Origin: Miscanthus floridulus
Taxonomy: Eukaryota > Streptophyta > Magnoliopsida > Poales > Poaceae
Length of the DNA stretch: 64,000 bases
Assembly: GCF_019320115.1 (NCBI RefSeq)
Contig: NC_089585.1
Coordinates: 140,415,426-140,479,425, forward strand
Direction: 5' to 3'
Position numbers and translations under genes: made by a program. The notes beneath the pieces are model-generated. The model did not search any database. It was not told the origin of the DNA and worked only from the letters and a program-made list of their open reading frames with translations. This document shows, piece by piece, positions 22,690 through 35,344 of this stretch; positions within the stretch are counted from its first letter, which is position 1, and the number at the start of each line of letters is the position of its first letter.

Positions 22690-23938
22690 TCAGAAGAAAG
22701 CTCTGCTCCCATAGAACACCCTTGTCCCATCCTTCTGCTGCTGCCGCTCGATCACCTTGTTCTTGTCGGGCGTCTCCTCCTTCTGCACGCCGCCGCCGCC
22801 GTCGAGGCCGAGCTCAATCGGTAGCTGCATCTTGGCCAGCGACTCGCTGAACTGCTGTATGCTCTTCACGTACATCTCCATGATCTGCCGCTGCATCGCG
22901 CTCTGCTCCGCCTCCATGTCCATGTCCATGTCCCCGAGCGGCGACGTGAACACGACGGCCTTAGTGGCCTTCCCGCCGCGCGACGTCGGCGTGTCCGGCG
23001 AGCGGCAGGACACGGGAGCCGTGGTGGCCTCGTCAAGGTCGGGCAGCGGCAGCGGCTTCTCTGCCGCTTCGGCGGAAGAAGAGACGGCCCTGTCCTCGCT
23101 GACCGTGCTGGCCGTCGAGGCGGAGGCGTTCCTGCTGGTGCTGCCGTCCGAGGACGCCGCCGACTTCTCCCCGCTCGGGCTCGTGCTCATCTCGCAGTAG
23201 TCCGGAGCCACCACCCCGTCCCCGGCGCGCAGGAACGGCAGGTACTGCACGGCCATGGCGTCGTTCTCCTGCTCCACTCTAAGGTCCGTGAACTCGATCC
23301 TTGAGTAGTCAACGGCCATGGGCGCGGGCGCGGGGCCGAGGATGACCACCTCCGACGCGATGGACGGCTCGGCGGCGTGGCCCGGCGCGTCGTCGCCGGG
23401 GATCCCCGGGCGGAGCGCGAGCGAGAGGCGCACGGTGCCGGCGGGCGAGTGGAGGAGGTCGGTGGACGAGAGCTCGAAGTTCCCCTCGACGATCCTAGCG
23501 CCATCGGCGGCCGCGATGGACGCGAGCGGCACGAGCGCGAAGCCGAGGAGCTGGTCGTCCAGGACGCCCCTGGCGCAGCTGCGCATCCAGAGCTCGCACT
23601 TGAGCACGTCCACGGCGATCCTCCCTTGGCGGACGCGCAGCGGCGGGAGGCGCTCGCCGAAGCGCGGGGAGGCGCCGCCGCCGCGCGCGACGCGCGTGGC
23701 CAGCGCGGCGCCGTCGTCGTCGGGCGCCGACGTCAGCGCCAGCCTGGCGTACACGTCCTGGTCCCCGTAGATGCAGATGTTGTGGATGCCCCGCGCCTCG
23801 TGCACGAAGATGTCCAGCACGCAGGGGGGTTCCTCGTCCTGGTCCTCCTCATGCTCATGCTCGAGCTGGCTTCTGCTCTGCTCCTCCTCCGCCTTCGTCC
23901 GGGCGGCTGCGCAGAAACCTCGCCGCCGCCGGCTCCAT
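22690..23938 (-). CDS. C2-domain (Ca2+/lipid-binding) plant protein, 5' end unresolved
   Basis: The main frame runs from 23943 to the stop at 22690. The first ~130 residues form a C2 domain of a plant-specific type (VLDIFVHEARGIHNICIYGD, QDVYARLAL, LLGFALVPL, FELSSTDLLHSPAGTVRLSL), similar to Arabidopsis CaLB-type proteins such as At1g04540, recalled from memory. A Ser/Ala-rich middle and a conserved tail follow (QIMEMYVKSIQQFSESLAKM, then VFYGSRAFF). It probably binds phospholipid membranes. The main frame has no ATG before the domain. The only nearby ATG (23938) is in a neighbouring frame and stops after 27 codons, so a 1-nt shift in the GA-rich run, an upstream spliced exon or a non-AUG start must be assumed. 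From the first Val of VLDIF at 23820 the protein is 376 aa. Confidence 0.8.
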
Positions 23939-24772
23939 GGCAGTCAGAAATCAAAGCGATAGAGAGGTCGTTGGAAGAAGAAGGGCAGAATGTTCTGCCT
24001 GTGCCTGGATCACGTTGAGGGAGAGAGCAGAGCACAGGGAGTAGACGCCAAGTTTTGTAGTGGCTTGCAAGAGCAGAGCAGGGGGAGTATGCTGTGCACG
24101 CGAGCGCGTAGGCGTAGTGGAAGTGGAGTGGCCGCCGGTAGTTGCAGGAGGAAAGGAAACCCAAACGGCCAAACCCTTGGGTCGGTTGGCGAAGAAAACC
24201 GAGGGTTCCGGTTCGGTCGGTTGGCTTGGATTGGCGCCAAGGGCGGGATGCTGGCGCCATGGCCTTTGGCCTATGCCCACGGGAGAGGAGAGACCCAACC
24301 ACCCCTACCCCTCCTCCTAGGTCCTAGTGCACGCTGCATCATCATGTTCAGGTAGAAGCTGCAGCTCATCAGCCATCCCATCGTCACACACCACAGCAGC
24401 AGCACACCCTCGCTTGCTTTGGCCACGTTCCCTTCGCTGAAAAGCCAGACCGGACCTTTGCCTCTCTCTCACTCTTTTTTACGTGGTTCTGAATCAGAGC
24501 CTCTTTATTAAAAAAAAAATCAGAGCCTCTGATGTAGGAGTAGTACGTGTGATCCCTTGTCCACACCACACCCTGATGTTGCCTTGCACTGCACCCAAAC
24601 TCCTGGCCCAGCCGGTTTCACTATCACGTGGTAGTTGCGCTACTAACCTCCCTGCATGTTTATCTAGAAGAGATTGATACTGGATATATACACACATAAA
24701 TTTTGTAGTGGTGCCGTAGCGTCCCTGGTTGATCGATGTTAGCGCCGACAGTGACGGTATCGATTGAGACTT

Positions 24773-24904
24773 GCAGCCCGTTCGTTTTGGTCGTAAATGA
24801 TCGTAAATTTCCAGCCTGAACAGTATTTTTCTCTCACACCAAACCAGCCAGCAGTAATAATCCACGATCGTATACGATTGTTTCAGCCCCAGCCGAACAG
24901 GCTG
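24773..24904. mobile_element. hAT-like short MITE, family B
   Basis: About 132 bp with ends GCAGCCCGTTCG and CCGAACAGGCTG. The core AGTATTTTTCTCTCACACCA and the following CAGCAGTAATAATCCACGAT are almost identical to the copy at 38281-38410. Confidence 0.75.
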
Positions 24905-26588
24905 TCGATTAGGATCTTGGAGAATTATTCAGGAACCAGCTACAGAATAGCATGATTATTGTATTGCTGCTGCTGGAAGTAATGCTAATACAAAGTACGT
25001 ATATGATTTTCTTTGAGAAGGATACATACACTAGATTACAAGCAGAGCGTCCTAGATTATCTTTGAGATCACCTTGGTGTGTAACACGTACAACCCAGTT
25101 GACAGTCGTTAAACAGCACAGTACCACAGTAAACAGTCTCAAGGCTTATATTAGCACATGCACGGTGCAACCTTCTAGAAGCACAAGCACATCCACAACT
25201 TGACAACCGGGTCCTGTACGCTGGCGTCGCGTGCATGGCCGGCGGCGACGTCGCCGGCAGGATGGCCGCACGTAGGTCGTCGGGAAAGGTGGGCGGGCGC
25301 GACGCTACGCTAGTCGCTAGGCCTAGGACGTGGCCTGGGTATTCGTCAGACAGACAAGCGCGCGAGCGCAGTGGATGGCGTGGAGGACTGCAGGTCAGTC
25401 GGCGTCGACGTCGGCGTCGGCGTCTCTGTTTGTCAACCCGAGTGGCTGGAGCACACTCCCGCTTCCTTCGCGTGCAATTGCAAGCATCGACAGCGAGAGC
25501 CACCCAACCGGACTTAATGCGCGCCACCACCAACCGACGACTAATAATTTCAATTTTTTTCTTTATTTTTTCACTCACTATCTAATGTATAAACCCTCTG
25601 TCTGAAATTATAGATCGTTGTGGTTTTTCTAGAGCTTTTGCTGCACAGTAAGATGCACCTCTAGTCATCAAAATCCTCGAAATTGGATGTCATTTAGATC
25701 TCTAAACTTCTAAAGTAAACATCCATGCAAGCGGGTTAGCTTAAGTTTTGACAATTTGAGTCCTACGTGACACGGTTAGTAAGTTTAGCAACAGGGCATG
25801 TATTTTGGAAGCTTGGAAGCCTAGATGACACCTTAAGCCACGGTGAAGAACCGTAACACATTTTTAACTCTTTGCTATATAACATTCTCGATATACACTA
25901 TATCTAAATAAAACAATAAAAGCATGTATCTATAAAAGTCAAATTTAAGGTGGACATAATATTTGTTTTTTTATGAAACAAACTGAGACTGGCGGATATA
26001 CAGTTATCTCATGCGAAAATGAGATAAGGCACGAATGCATGGTGGTCGTGACGCCACAAAACTTCGTGATGTCAAAATCCGATGACGTCACGGTGCTTCC
26101 GCTCTACTCCTTTTCCAGAAAACGACTAATAATAAGGCTGCAACGGAACGCCTTTGTATTTGTTTTCTTGATTGAACAACCACTCATCGCTCTTGCACCT
26201 CCACTGCCCACCATATATCCTTTATTACTTTTGATTGATCCGGTAAAGGTGTCAGAATCCTGGCTGATGACGCCAACTAACTCGGCTGCTCGCCAGGCAC
26301 GCCCAACGCTAGCTAACAGCACCCTATGCCCCAGCTCTGAATTCAGTCGGTCCACGCATGCAAGCAAATACCGGGACCTGCATCTCCCATAGTGGGCAGG
26401 GAGACGGATGCTTTATTGTCAGGATCTTTTGACAGTGCATGGAGCAACCTTTCCTGCTTTTACTGCTCCCGAAGCAGTTACTTTTCCTCCCAACGCGTTT
26501 TTGATCGGTGGCTTTTTTTTTTGTCAGCTGAGACTACCGGCTCATGTGCAGAGACTATGAACAACTTTGAGACCTGGACACCTACTTA
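24905..26588. other. intergenic, nothing firmly recognised
   Basis: Includes a GC-rich patch (25200-25500) with frames on both strands but no domain, and a truncated Stowaway-like end near 25598. No gene is supported. Confidence 0.45.
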
Positions 26589-26815
26589 GGCCGCGTTTAG
26601 TTCGTCCGACTCTGCGCCGCCTGAAACACTGTAGCGATGTTCGTTGACTAATTAGGCTCAGAACGTTCGTCTTACAAAGTACAACAAAACTGTGCAATTA
26701 GTTTTTTATTTCGTCAACATTTAGTACTCCATGCATATACCGCAAGTTTGATGTGATGGGAAATCTTCTTTTTGCATAGTGTCAAAATTTGGAATTGGGG
26801 GAACTAAACATAGCC
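26589..26815. mobile_element. Tourist-like MITE, family A, with TTA target duplications
   Basis: Ends GGCCGCGTTTAGTTC and GAACTAAACATAGCC. It is flanked by TTA on both sides (26586-26588 and 26816-26818), as expected for PIF/Harbinger (Tourist) MITEs. The core TAATTAGGCTCAGAACGTTC matches the other family A copies. Confidence 0.8.
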
Positions 26816-27229
26816 TTAATGCTGGGGCAGTACGTCACGGTGTTGCATTGGGGAAGCCCTAAAATAGCAGTAAAAAGATCTTGCTACTAGCTACGACATC
26901 AAGTGTACTAGCTGAAGCTGAAAGCTTCTCTGCAGCGTCACGGCTCAGAAAAACAAGGGCGTAAAGCCAAGACCAAGAGTTAGGTCTCGGTTCAGCTCGT
27001 CACAATCTACTTTTTAGATGGAGATTAATAGGTGAACTGTGCTTGTATATTGGTTCTTTTAGCATCACTAGTGCAGAATTTGCAGTAGTGGTTAGGGTGG
27101 TTCGTTTCGTTAGTCATTTAGTACGGCGTCATCCGAAACCGCCGTCATGCTAGCAACCGTGATCGCCACGTGCTACTTATTACAAACTGATTTAGGTATT
27201 ACTGGTTAACTAATACAATACTGTATACC

Positions 27230-27473
27230 TACGAGTGTATCCTTAAAAATGATCCAATTCTAGATCTATAACTAGTCAGAGCATCTAAAGTTTGACAAGT
27301 ATATATGGAAAAAATCAATATTTATGGCACCAAATAGGTGTGTCATAAAAATATATTTTATAATGAATCCAGTGATACTATAAATATCAGAATTGTTTTA
27401 TAAATTTGGTCAAACTCAAGACGGTTTGACTTGGTGCTATGCTAGAATTGTATTTTTTACGGACAGAAGGAAT
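27230..27473. mobile_element. degenerate Stowaway-like MITE
   Basis: The left end TACGAGTGTATCC...CAATTCTAG and the right end (reverse) ATTCCTTCTGTCC...CAATTCTAG are inverted. The interior keeps the common AAATTTGGTCAAACTCAAGA segment. Boundaries are approximate. Confidence 0.5.
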
Positions 27474-28199
27474 ACTCCCTAGCAAATAAATTATTTTTTC
27501 TAAGGAAAAGAGCAGCAGTCCATTTCCTTCAATCTTGCCGATCACGGGGTGAGAGTGAAACAGTGTTTTAAGAAGTATGAATCACACGGTGAATCTAAAG
27601 TCAAATCCTCAAGTGGTGAGCCATGCAAATATTTCCCATTTTGTGTGGTCTCCCATTTGCACCATCAAGTGGGGTAGATGGTGTACATCTTTCTTTTCCT
27701 GCCATTGGGTGCAGTGATGATGATCTTCATTGCCACTCGAGCAACTGCCAACAGGCAAGGCAACCTTGCAGCTGCAGAGCAGGAGCTAATGGACAGAGCA
27801 GTGGCAAAGTGGTAGCTGGTGCCTGCCTCCAAATATTGTGCAGCAGCAATGAGCAATGGCCGGCCGGTCGGTCGGTGAGTACCCGGTGCTTATTTCACGC
27901 CACGCCGTGTCCTGCAAGTCAAAATGAGTCTGAAAAGTGAGGGGTCGAGTTCACAAAGAATCCGACGGGTTCGGTTGGGTTAGGTCTGAACCCGCTTTGG
28001 CCTTTTAGTCTTGCTTGCTTTGACAGCTCGAGGCGTCCCGGGTCGGTCGTTTCTTTGCAATTGCAGCGACAAGTGTGCTTCAAGAAGTCCCACACTGGCG
28101 CACAATGGTGATGGGCTCGCCAACTTGTGCCGAGAACTCCTGCATCAGAATTCAGAAGCACCAAACTGAGAGGGATACAAGCATCTGTGTTTCTACTAT
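27474..28199. other. intergenic, nothing recognised
   Basis: The reading frame at 27623-27940 has no domain and no codon-bias support. No gene or RNA is supported here. Confidence 0.4.
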
Positions 28200-28316
28200 C
28201 GCCCTGTTCGCTTATCTTATAATCCGTTTTTTTCAGCTTGTTTTTTTTCAGTCGAAACAGTATTTTTCTCTCACAACAAATCAGCCAGAACAGTGTTTCG
28301 CTTCTCTTATACATGT
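28200..28316. mobile_element. hAT-like short MITE, family B
   Basis: Starts CGCCCTGTTCGCTTATCTTA and contains AGTATTTTTCTCTCACAACA. Closest to the copy at 39651-39774 (shared CTTATAATCCG and CAGCTTGTTTTTT). The right end is poorly conserved. Confidence 0.55.
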
Positions 28317-29330
28317 ACCGAATGTTTTAAGGCGCAACCTTTGAAAATTCAGCTTCAGAAACGCCATACATATGCAACAAGCCAGGACAATAGCTTCTGG
28401 ACCCAACTATTCTCACCCAACTCTTGCCACATGAATACATGATTAGTACATTGTAAATTAAGAAGACTTCCTCCAGTCAGTCTTTCACAAATGCATATAG
28501 GAGTATAATATCAGCAACGGCGCACCTGATCCAAGAGTGACAATGGCATATCAAAATCATGTACAGCTTGTGGACAAGATGTCCTACCTGGAATACTGTA
28601 GTACATCCAGCCAAATCTTGACAGTTCTTTCAGTTCACCCAGGAATTGCAGTTCTGTCATCTCATACTTGGTTAGTTGATTTGCCTCCATACCATTGGGG
28701 AAACCAATATATCTCTTCTTTTACACCAACATGAGAGTCGCCTTGTGTAGTTGTGTATCATATCGTCATCCATTCATGCAGCAGTATGCACCTGCACCTG
28801 CAACACAAACAATTTAACCAAACCAAAAATGGATGTGTTTTTGGGACATGTTTGGCTTTTGTCAATCACCTTACACTTAGTAGCAGTATTAGTATGGCAG
28901 ATCACTTGACAGTCTGAACAAAAATAGTTGATGGATATAGTAGCTGGAAATTTAATAACCAATGGAGAAAAACTATGGAACTCTGGTTCGCACTGGGCAT
29001 TGAGATTAGATTTCATTTAACTTTATTTGTATAGTCATAAACTTTCACTTAATTTTAGTCGCTGAATCATTAAAACACCAAAGTTCAAAATTTGCTGAGA
29101 TAAGACAACTACTGAAAATCAATTCACATTGCTGGGAAAGGTAACACACTAAAACACAATCTTTATTATATAATCAGCAAACAGGATAACACTTCTCCAG
29201 TGATTTATTACAACTTTCAGGCCACACCCACAATGCATTACAGGTCCCAAGAAAGGTACGAGACACGCAAGACCTCAAGAGCCATAAACTCTTCTCAGTG
29301 AAGCACATACTACAATGGTCCCCAGTTGAT

Positions 29331-31507
29331 TCAGTCCTTCTGGAGCCTTAGTGTGAAGGCCTGAAGGGACAAGAGCACTTGCTTGAGCCGCTCTCTGATT
29401 TGAGCATCAATCAGATTTCCATCGCTGTCAAACTTGGGTGGTTGCTGAAATGCTTGGACGCACAGTTCAGGCTTGTTGATGAAATGAAGATCCAAGAATA
29501 CCCCAACCTGACGGAGATGGTACTGTGACCTCCCTCCTCCAAAGCCACCGCCTGCACTCACAATTCCAGCAGGTTTGTCTGCCCAACAGTTCTTTCCTCT
29601 AGAAGCCCAGTCAAGTGCATTCTTCAGGGGGGCTGCAATTGTAACACAAACCATGTAAATGAAGCAGAAATGGTGAATTGTAAACGCAGGCTACGATTGT
29701 AACACAAACCATGTATCATAGCTAAAAGAAAGGTGAATTTGGGTAGTTTTGGCATTATGATATTGTAGCATTGTCTTAAAATAACACAACCACTGCAGGA
29801 ATACTGAAACCAACGACTCATATCAATGTTAGGAAAGTTAACCAATGAAATCCGTAAAAATGTCAAAAAAATGTGTACTCATAATCAGACAAAATGGAGA
29901 GGCACCCATTGATATACAAATAGCAATGTTGAATCAACATCAATCTATGCATACTTAACATTGCGTGCAGCATAAATTACCTGGCAAACAACACTTTAAG
30001 GAACTTTGTAAAAACTAATTCGAGATATCAGGTCTTGGGAACAAATATAATGATGCAGATAATACTACAGTGTCCTAGACCTATCATTGACTGCATGGTA
30101 GAAGATGTATTCAGTGCCACAGAAGGTTACAATCTACAGTGCAGGTTCAAATGTGAGTTCATGGAATGACACAGTAGATTCATCTCCAAGATAATGGAGT
30201 GGAATTATGCACTTCATAACATGTATGATACTAATACGCAAAACTTATATTGCATTAGAATAGCAAATGAAATGGAATAGCCATGATATTTTGGGGAATG
30301 GGCTTTCTTCAGCTCAGGGGGTAAAGGGATGCCAATATAGATATTAATTAAGATGGCTAAAAATCTTCTTAATATAATGATAGGCAGCTCTTTTGTGTGT
30401 TCGAGGGAAAAAAAAACAAGAGGATTAAAAGGGGGCATTTCTTAGTGGTTGCCAGTAATCTGTGAACTAAACCAACATCAAAGTCAGCAGAAAGTATGAA
30501 GGAAAGAATATTGACGTGCCCCTCTGTTGATAAGGTTTCGCAAGAAAGGAATAAAGGAAAAGCATACACATCATGGGAGACATGCCTTTGCTAAAGGCCA
30601 AATGCCCCCTTTTTTTCTTCGTGTAAGGCAATTTCACCATCACGGACTCAGTGTACCGACAACATAGTCTTAAGTTCCTGTTTGATGGAGAATTATGTGA
30701 ACCTAACACCCTATTTGTGCACCACGATAATTGGGAATCAAATCGATCCCACCCATTGTGCACCATGCCAACCCAATGTGAACCTAAATTGGCAGTGGCA
30801 GCAATGCACAGGGTGACATGGTCCCCAGAGGTACACAGTACAGTTCAGTATGCCTAAATTGTATTTCAACTGAATGTTAAAAATCAAATAATGAATCGCG
30901 TTGCTCAATTTGCCTTGAGCACAACAATACTGCTGATTGCTGAGTGAGTGAGTGAAACGCCGTCCTAAAGTTTCTGGCGGGAGGCGTTCCACGCCCAAAA
31001 TACCCCCGACCCCGAGCATTTTATCAATGGCAATCCCCTTCCAATTGGTGCCTGCGGGCAGGAGATCTGAAACGAACGAGGAGCAAGGCAGGAAGGAGAG
31101 AGGGGGGCGAAGAGCGTACTGGCGATGGAGTAGTTGTACTCTGGCGCGCCGAAGAGGAAGCAGTCGGCCTGGCAGACCTTGGCGCGGAAGGCCTCGACGG
31201 CGGGCGGGAAGCCGGTGCCGCCGCCGGTCTCGAGGTCGGTATTGATGAGGGGCAGGTCGGAGATGTCAAGCTGGTCGACGCGGAGCCCCGGGATGGAGTC
31301 CTCGCACACCTCCGCGGCTGCCGGGTAGTTAGTTGGACGAGGAAGCGAAGTCGTGAGTAGTGATAGGCACGACACGACACGAGGAAGGAGGAGGAGGGGA
31401 AGCGTACCGGCGCGGAGGAGGCCGCGGTTGAAGGAGGCCTTGCGGAGGGAGCCGCAGATGGCGGCCACGCGCAGGACGGGCCTCGCCGATGCCGCCGCGG
31501 CTTCCAT
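29331..31507 (-). CDS. NADPH-dependent FMN reductase / NADPH:quinone oxidoreductase, copy 1
   Basis: Three exons on the minus strand: 31507-31408, 31317-31120 and 29632-29331, giving 199 aa. Introns are 90 and 1487 bp with GT-AG ends, both in phase 1. The flavodoxin-like fold is clear: strand 1 and phosphate loop VAAICGSLRKAS (residues about 14-25), FLFGAPEYNYS (FMN isoalloxazine loop, about 87-97), PLKNALDW, a glycine-rich GIVSAGGGFGGGRSQYHLRQ, and a C-terminal helix. Proteins of this class (e.g. Arabidopsis NQR) reduce quinones or flavins with NAD(P)H in the cytosol and limit semiquinone formation. Length matches the family. A paralog lies at 62393-63132 on the opposite strand and lacks the second intron. 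Confidence 0.88.
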
Positions 31508-32747
31508 GCTTCGATTTCGAGTTGGGGCGGCGCTGGGAGTCCGACTAGTCGGGTTGGTCGGTCGCGGTGCTGGTGCTGGTGCTCTGGTGCTCGACGCGGC
31601 GAGGAAGCCAATAAATACGTCACGCACTCAGCTCGGTCAGCTCGACTGCTCGAGTGCGCCACCGGCGATTCCACGATTCTTTGTCCAAATCATCGGCCAA
31701 CTTTAGCGTGCTCCATCTACTCCGTTAGTATAGTTTGGTGTCACGGGAGTACGGGACGCCCAAAAAGTGCGGCCGGCGGCTAGGAGCAAGTCTTGGGCTC
31801 TTCCGCTCTTGGCAGCCGGCGGCTCGTGCTCTTCGTCGGTGGATGGGAGCGTGTGACCTACTGACCTCGACTCAGCTTTTCTTTTCATGACGAGACGAGA
31901 GGATGACCTCAGCTCTGGATGGCATCGGTTTTTGGGGGCCGCCGCGAGCACCAAGCGCGGGCCGGTACGCGACAGAAGGAGCTGCTGGGTGGCCCAGCCT
32001 GCAGCCCGTGACGGGCCTTTACCGCGCCGCGTCTTTCTATGCGCCAGACAGCACTTGCGCGTCCAACAAGGAAAGGGGGATTTGGGCCACAAGATAGTTG
32101 GAAGTACGAGCGAACCTTTTCTTATTTTTCGTGATATATATAAATCATTTGCTAATTTGCGGTTTGTCTAAAGTAAAATCGTCTGCTTAACATACTCCAA
32201 AGGAGGCTCCTATCCCATCTCCGATCGTATTTTGAAGACACGAAGATGTAGGGATGCAAATGCAAGCAGACTTGTCCACGAGTCTATAAAACCTGCAAAA
32301 ATTAAACCAAGCCCGCTTGAAGAGGGAGGAAATGACATCCCGACCATTCCTAATCCTTTATTCGCCCAATCTCAAAAAAAAAAAACCTTTATTCACCCCT
32401 AATCAACACCCCCTCCCCCTCTTACTACCCTTAGGCTAAGGGATAATGGTTGGGGACTTTGATTTCAGCGATCTATCCTTCGAGAAACAAACTGTCATGC
32501 ATCACGATAGCTGGCAGACAACCAGAAGTGAAGGAAAAGACAATCAACACCATTCTTGTGCTCCAATCGGTTCCAGCTTCTCCTCACAAAATAATGTAGC
32601 GGTAATGTTTTATAGCGTGGAGCTATTTTTATTTCTCTAAGTTAAAATGAATTAGAGAACACATGGAACCGGTAAAAGCTAGCTTGGTTTCACCGGCTTC
32701 GGCTCCTACTTGGCACATTATGCTAAGCACCAGGGTCGAGTTCTCAT
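31508..32747. other. 5' flank of reductase copy 1 and intergenic DNA
   Basis: The first few hundred bases are GC-rich and likely hold the promoter and 5' UTR of the minus-strand reductase. A TATTTATT/TGACGT cluster lies near 31611-31623. No other gene is supported. Confidence 0.4.
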
Positions 32748-33053
32748 ACCTTGTTTGGTAGAGCTCATCCTATTCCTGATTGTCTGTGACAAACGATTTG
32801 CTTGATAGGAGTAGAAGTGATTCTATAGCCACAGGTGATTTTTTTAGATTCTCCAAGGTAAACTATAGGTAGAAGTTGATTTTTCTACTATAAGTAAATT
32901 AGGGGAAACTAACTCTTTCAGCTTGTAGCATTCTACTTTACTTTCAGAGAATTACTTTACGAAATCAACGTAGACTCATTTATCTATAAAATGCAGCTTC
33001 AACTCCTCCTAGATCCAAAATGTTGATCCGTGAGCTCCGCCAAACCCAAACCT
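32748..33053. mobile_element. MITE-like inverted-repeat element
   Basis: Left end TTGTTTGGTAGAGCTC; right end GAGCTCCGCCAAACCC. The ends form an inverted repeat with few mismatches and enclose ~300 bp of AT-rich non-coding DNA. Superfamily not determined. Confidence 0.55.
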
Positions 33054-33071
33054 GCCCTTGAGTAGTCGAGT

Positions 33072-33383
33072 TTATGAACAGATACTCTGGTGGAGTGGTC
33101 GTACAGGCTTCGCTGCTTCAGTGCCTCTGCGGCGACGGAGCACGCGCGACAGTAGGCTAGAGAAGCAGAGACGGAGAGAACCGCAGCTGCAGGCCACGAG
33201 GAAGACTACGGCCTCAGCCGTTTGACCCTGCAATTTTTGCCACCAACGGGTGGCGAGAGGCGGCTGCCGCGCCGTACCCCGTACTGCGCGTCGAGGCGAA
33301 GTGGACTGTGCGCGGACGGCCGGCAGCAGGAGCAGGAGCACCCAGAGAGACAGCGTCCAGCGCGGAGCAGGCACATGCCGCAT
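33072..33383 (-). CDS. possible small secreted protein or gene fragment, unrecognised
   Basis: A 103-aa frame beginning MRHVPAPRW and followed by a strong signal-peptide-like core (LSLWVLLLLLPAVRAQS) with a plausible cleavage after AVRA. The rest is Arg/Ala-rich with a second hydrophobic stretch (AVVFLVACSCGSL). No family is recognised and GC-rich overlapping frames exist, so this may be a fragment of a receptor or secreted protein, or chance. Confidence 0.22.
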   Translation of the reverse strand: MRHVPAPRWTLSLWVLLLLLPAVRAQSTSPRRAVRGTARQPPLATRWWQKLQGQTAEAVVFLVACSCGSLRLCFSSLLSRVLRRRRGTEAAKPVRPLHQSICS

Positions 33384-33533
33384 TCCAGCCAGGTGGAAGA
33401 TGCCAACCTTGATCAGCAGTTCTGCTTCCCATCATGCAAATCTATTCATCTTTATTTTCCCGTAATTCGGGTGCGTGATCAAAATCTTCGGGAACACATC
33501 TGTTCAAGTTCAGAGAAACCGGCATGCAGGCTG

Positions 33534-33775
33534 ACCCTTGTTTAGTTCTCCAAAAGTGCATTATACAAAAAAAAAGATTTCCCGTCATATTAAATTTGCG
33601 GTTCATGCATGGAGTATTAAATATAGACGAAATCAAACAATAATTGCACAGTTTGCTTTAACTTTGTGAGACGAATCTTTTGAGCCTAATTAGTCAATAT
33701 TTAGACAATAATTTACAAATACAAACGAAATACTACAGTAAAAAATCGTGCATTATTGCCGAACTAAACGCGCCC
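33534..33775. mobile_element. Tourist-like MITE, family A
   Basis: Ends ACCCTTGTTTAGTTC and CCGAACTAAACGCGCC. The interior AGACGAATCTTTTGAGCCTA (reverse of the 22362 copy) identifies the family. Confidence 0.7.
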
Positions 33776-35344
33776 CTGGCAAAAGGCAACCCATCGCGCG
33801 AGGGCCGAAGCCATGGATGATTGACGCAGGTCGACCGTTTCTTGCCGCGGTAACACTCAGCCCCGACCCGAGCCCCCGACACTGCCTTTGACCACACCCA
33901 AATCAGGAGCAACGTTTGCCCGAGGGCCAAGGCTGCATGTCAGCACGCTGACGCTGCACCTCTGAAACCTGATTTTGATTTGACGCGAGCGAGACCAATG
34001 GCGAAACGTGGCAGAGCAGCGGAGGGCAACTGCCCGAGGACGCGTCGGATTGGACGTCGTCTCAGCTTGCCTCGAGAGTAGTGAGCACGGGCAAACCAAC
34101 GGTGGAGATCACTACCGCCCCCGCGACGAACCGATGGGCGAGTGGGCGACGAGCATGCAGTGCAGCTGCGCGTCCCCTCCACTTTTCCCTCTCCCTCTAC
34201 AAATAAAAACTCACCTTGCATATTTTGAGCTCACTTGCTCCTGGTGGAGCCAGGAGTCTGGAGCTATTTCACTGTTTCGTACAGCAGGAAGGCAGCCCCG
34301 GAGATCGGTCCGCCATGGCTGGCGAGGGGGCGTTGCGAACACAAGGTTGATAAGTACCCTTGTGTGTTCGTTTTTGTGTGATGAGTGATTGATCACCGTG
34401 ATCCACGAATAGATTGAGTCGGTTACTAATTCTACCATGGCAAAAGCTATGTGTGCATGTCTCTTGGCTCGTGGTATGCAGGTGTGGAGCACGGAGTCGG
34501 TAGTTGACGGCGAGGTGAAGGTCAAGGAGGACGTGCCGTGCCGACGGACCGGGAGCGGTGAAGGACGGACGTGAGGTTTAGACCGAGGGACCGGGAGGCC
34601 GAGCGACTAGCCGCGGTGGCTGACACTTGGAACATCAACAAGTGCAAGAAGACATAGAGTGACGGTGTTGACCGGGTCAAGACGGCGGACGCGTGAGTCG
34701 AGCGAGGCTCAGGAGGACTTGGCGGACCGGTCGGTCGAGGACGGCGGTGACACGCGTCGGATGGCGGGGGACGCGTATGGAGTACTCTACCCGCGGACGG
34801 TTTACGGGTTTGGGCCTCAAAACCCGGGCGGAGGTTCCGAGGAGGGGTGGACGGCACGTGGCGGCATCGAGGAGTTCGCGTCGAGGCGAAGCTACCGGTA
34901 AGAAGGCGCGGTGGCCGTCGGATCAAGATTACACCGGGTTGGACAACAACGCCCTTGGACTTAGCGGTTCAACTCATTTGTATTCAGGGGCAAAACTAGA
35001 AATATGTAATAGCCCTGTTAAATAGGATGAGGGAGCCCCCATCTCCCTCACCTCTCCCATTTTTCTTTTTCTCCTTTTAGACTTAGGGTTTCTTGCTCTT
35101 GAGAGAGGTCCAAGAGCTGAAAAATTCGTCCTTGTTTTTCTGAGATTTTTTGTTTGGGAATGGAGGCCCGAATCCTCCTCGTGCCCTCCGGAATTCACCA
35201 TGTTTTTCTGTGATTTTATTCTTCACCGATTTGATGTGTGCAATTTTTGTTCGTTGCTTTTCTCCTCCCGTTTTTCCAAAATCTTGCAGATCTAGAGTTT
35301 GAGTTGATCTCATGAAATGATTTCTTGGGGATCTATTTGTTCCT
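33776..35344. other. unrecognised, partly transcript-like sequence
   Basis: A GC-rich block (34480-34930) is preceded by a possible splice acceptor (GGTATGCAG at about 34482) and followed by T-rich sequence with many GT/AG-like sites. Frames are short and mutually inconsistent. It may be part of a retrotransposon leader or LTR rather than a host gene; no domain is visible and no terminal repeat was found. Confidence 0.3.
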
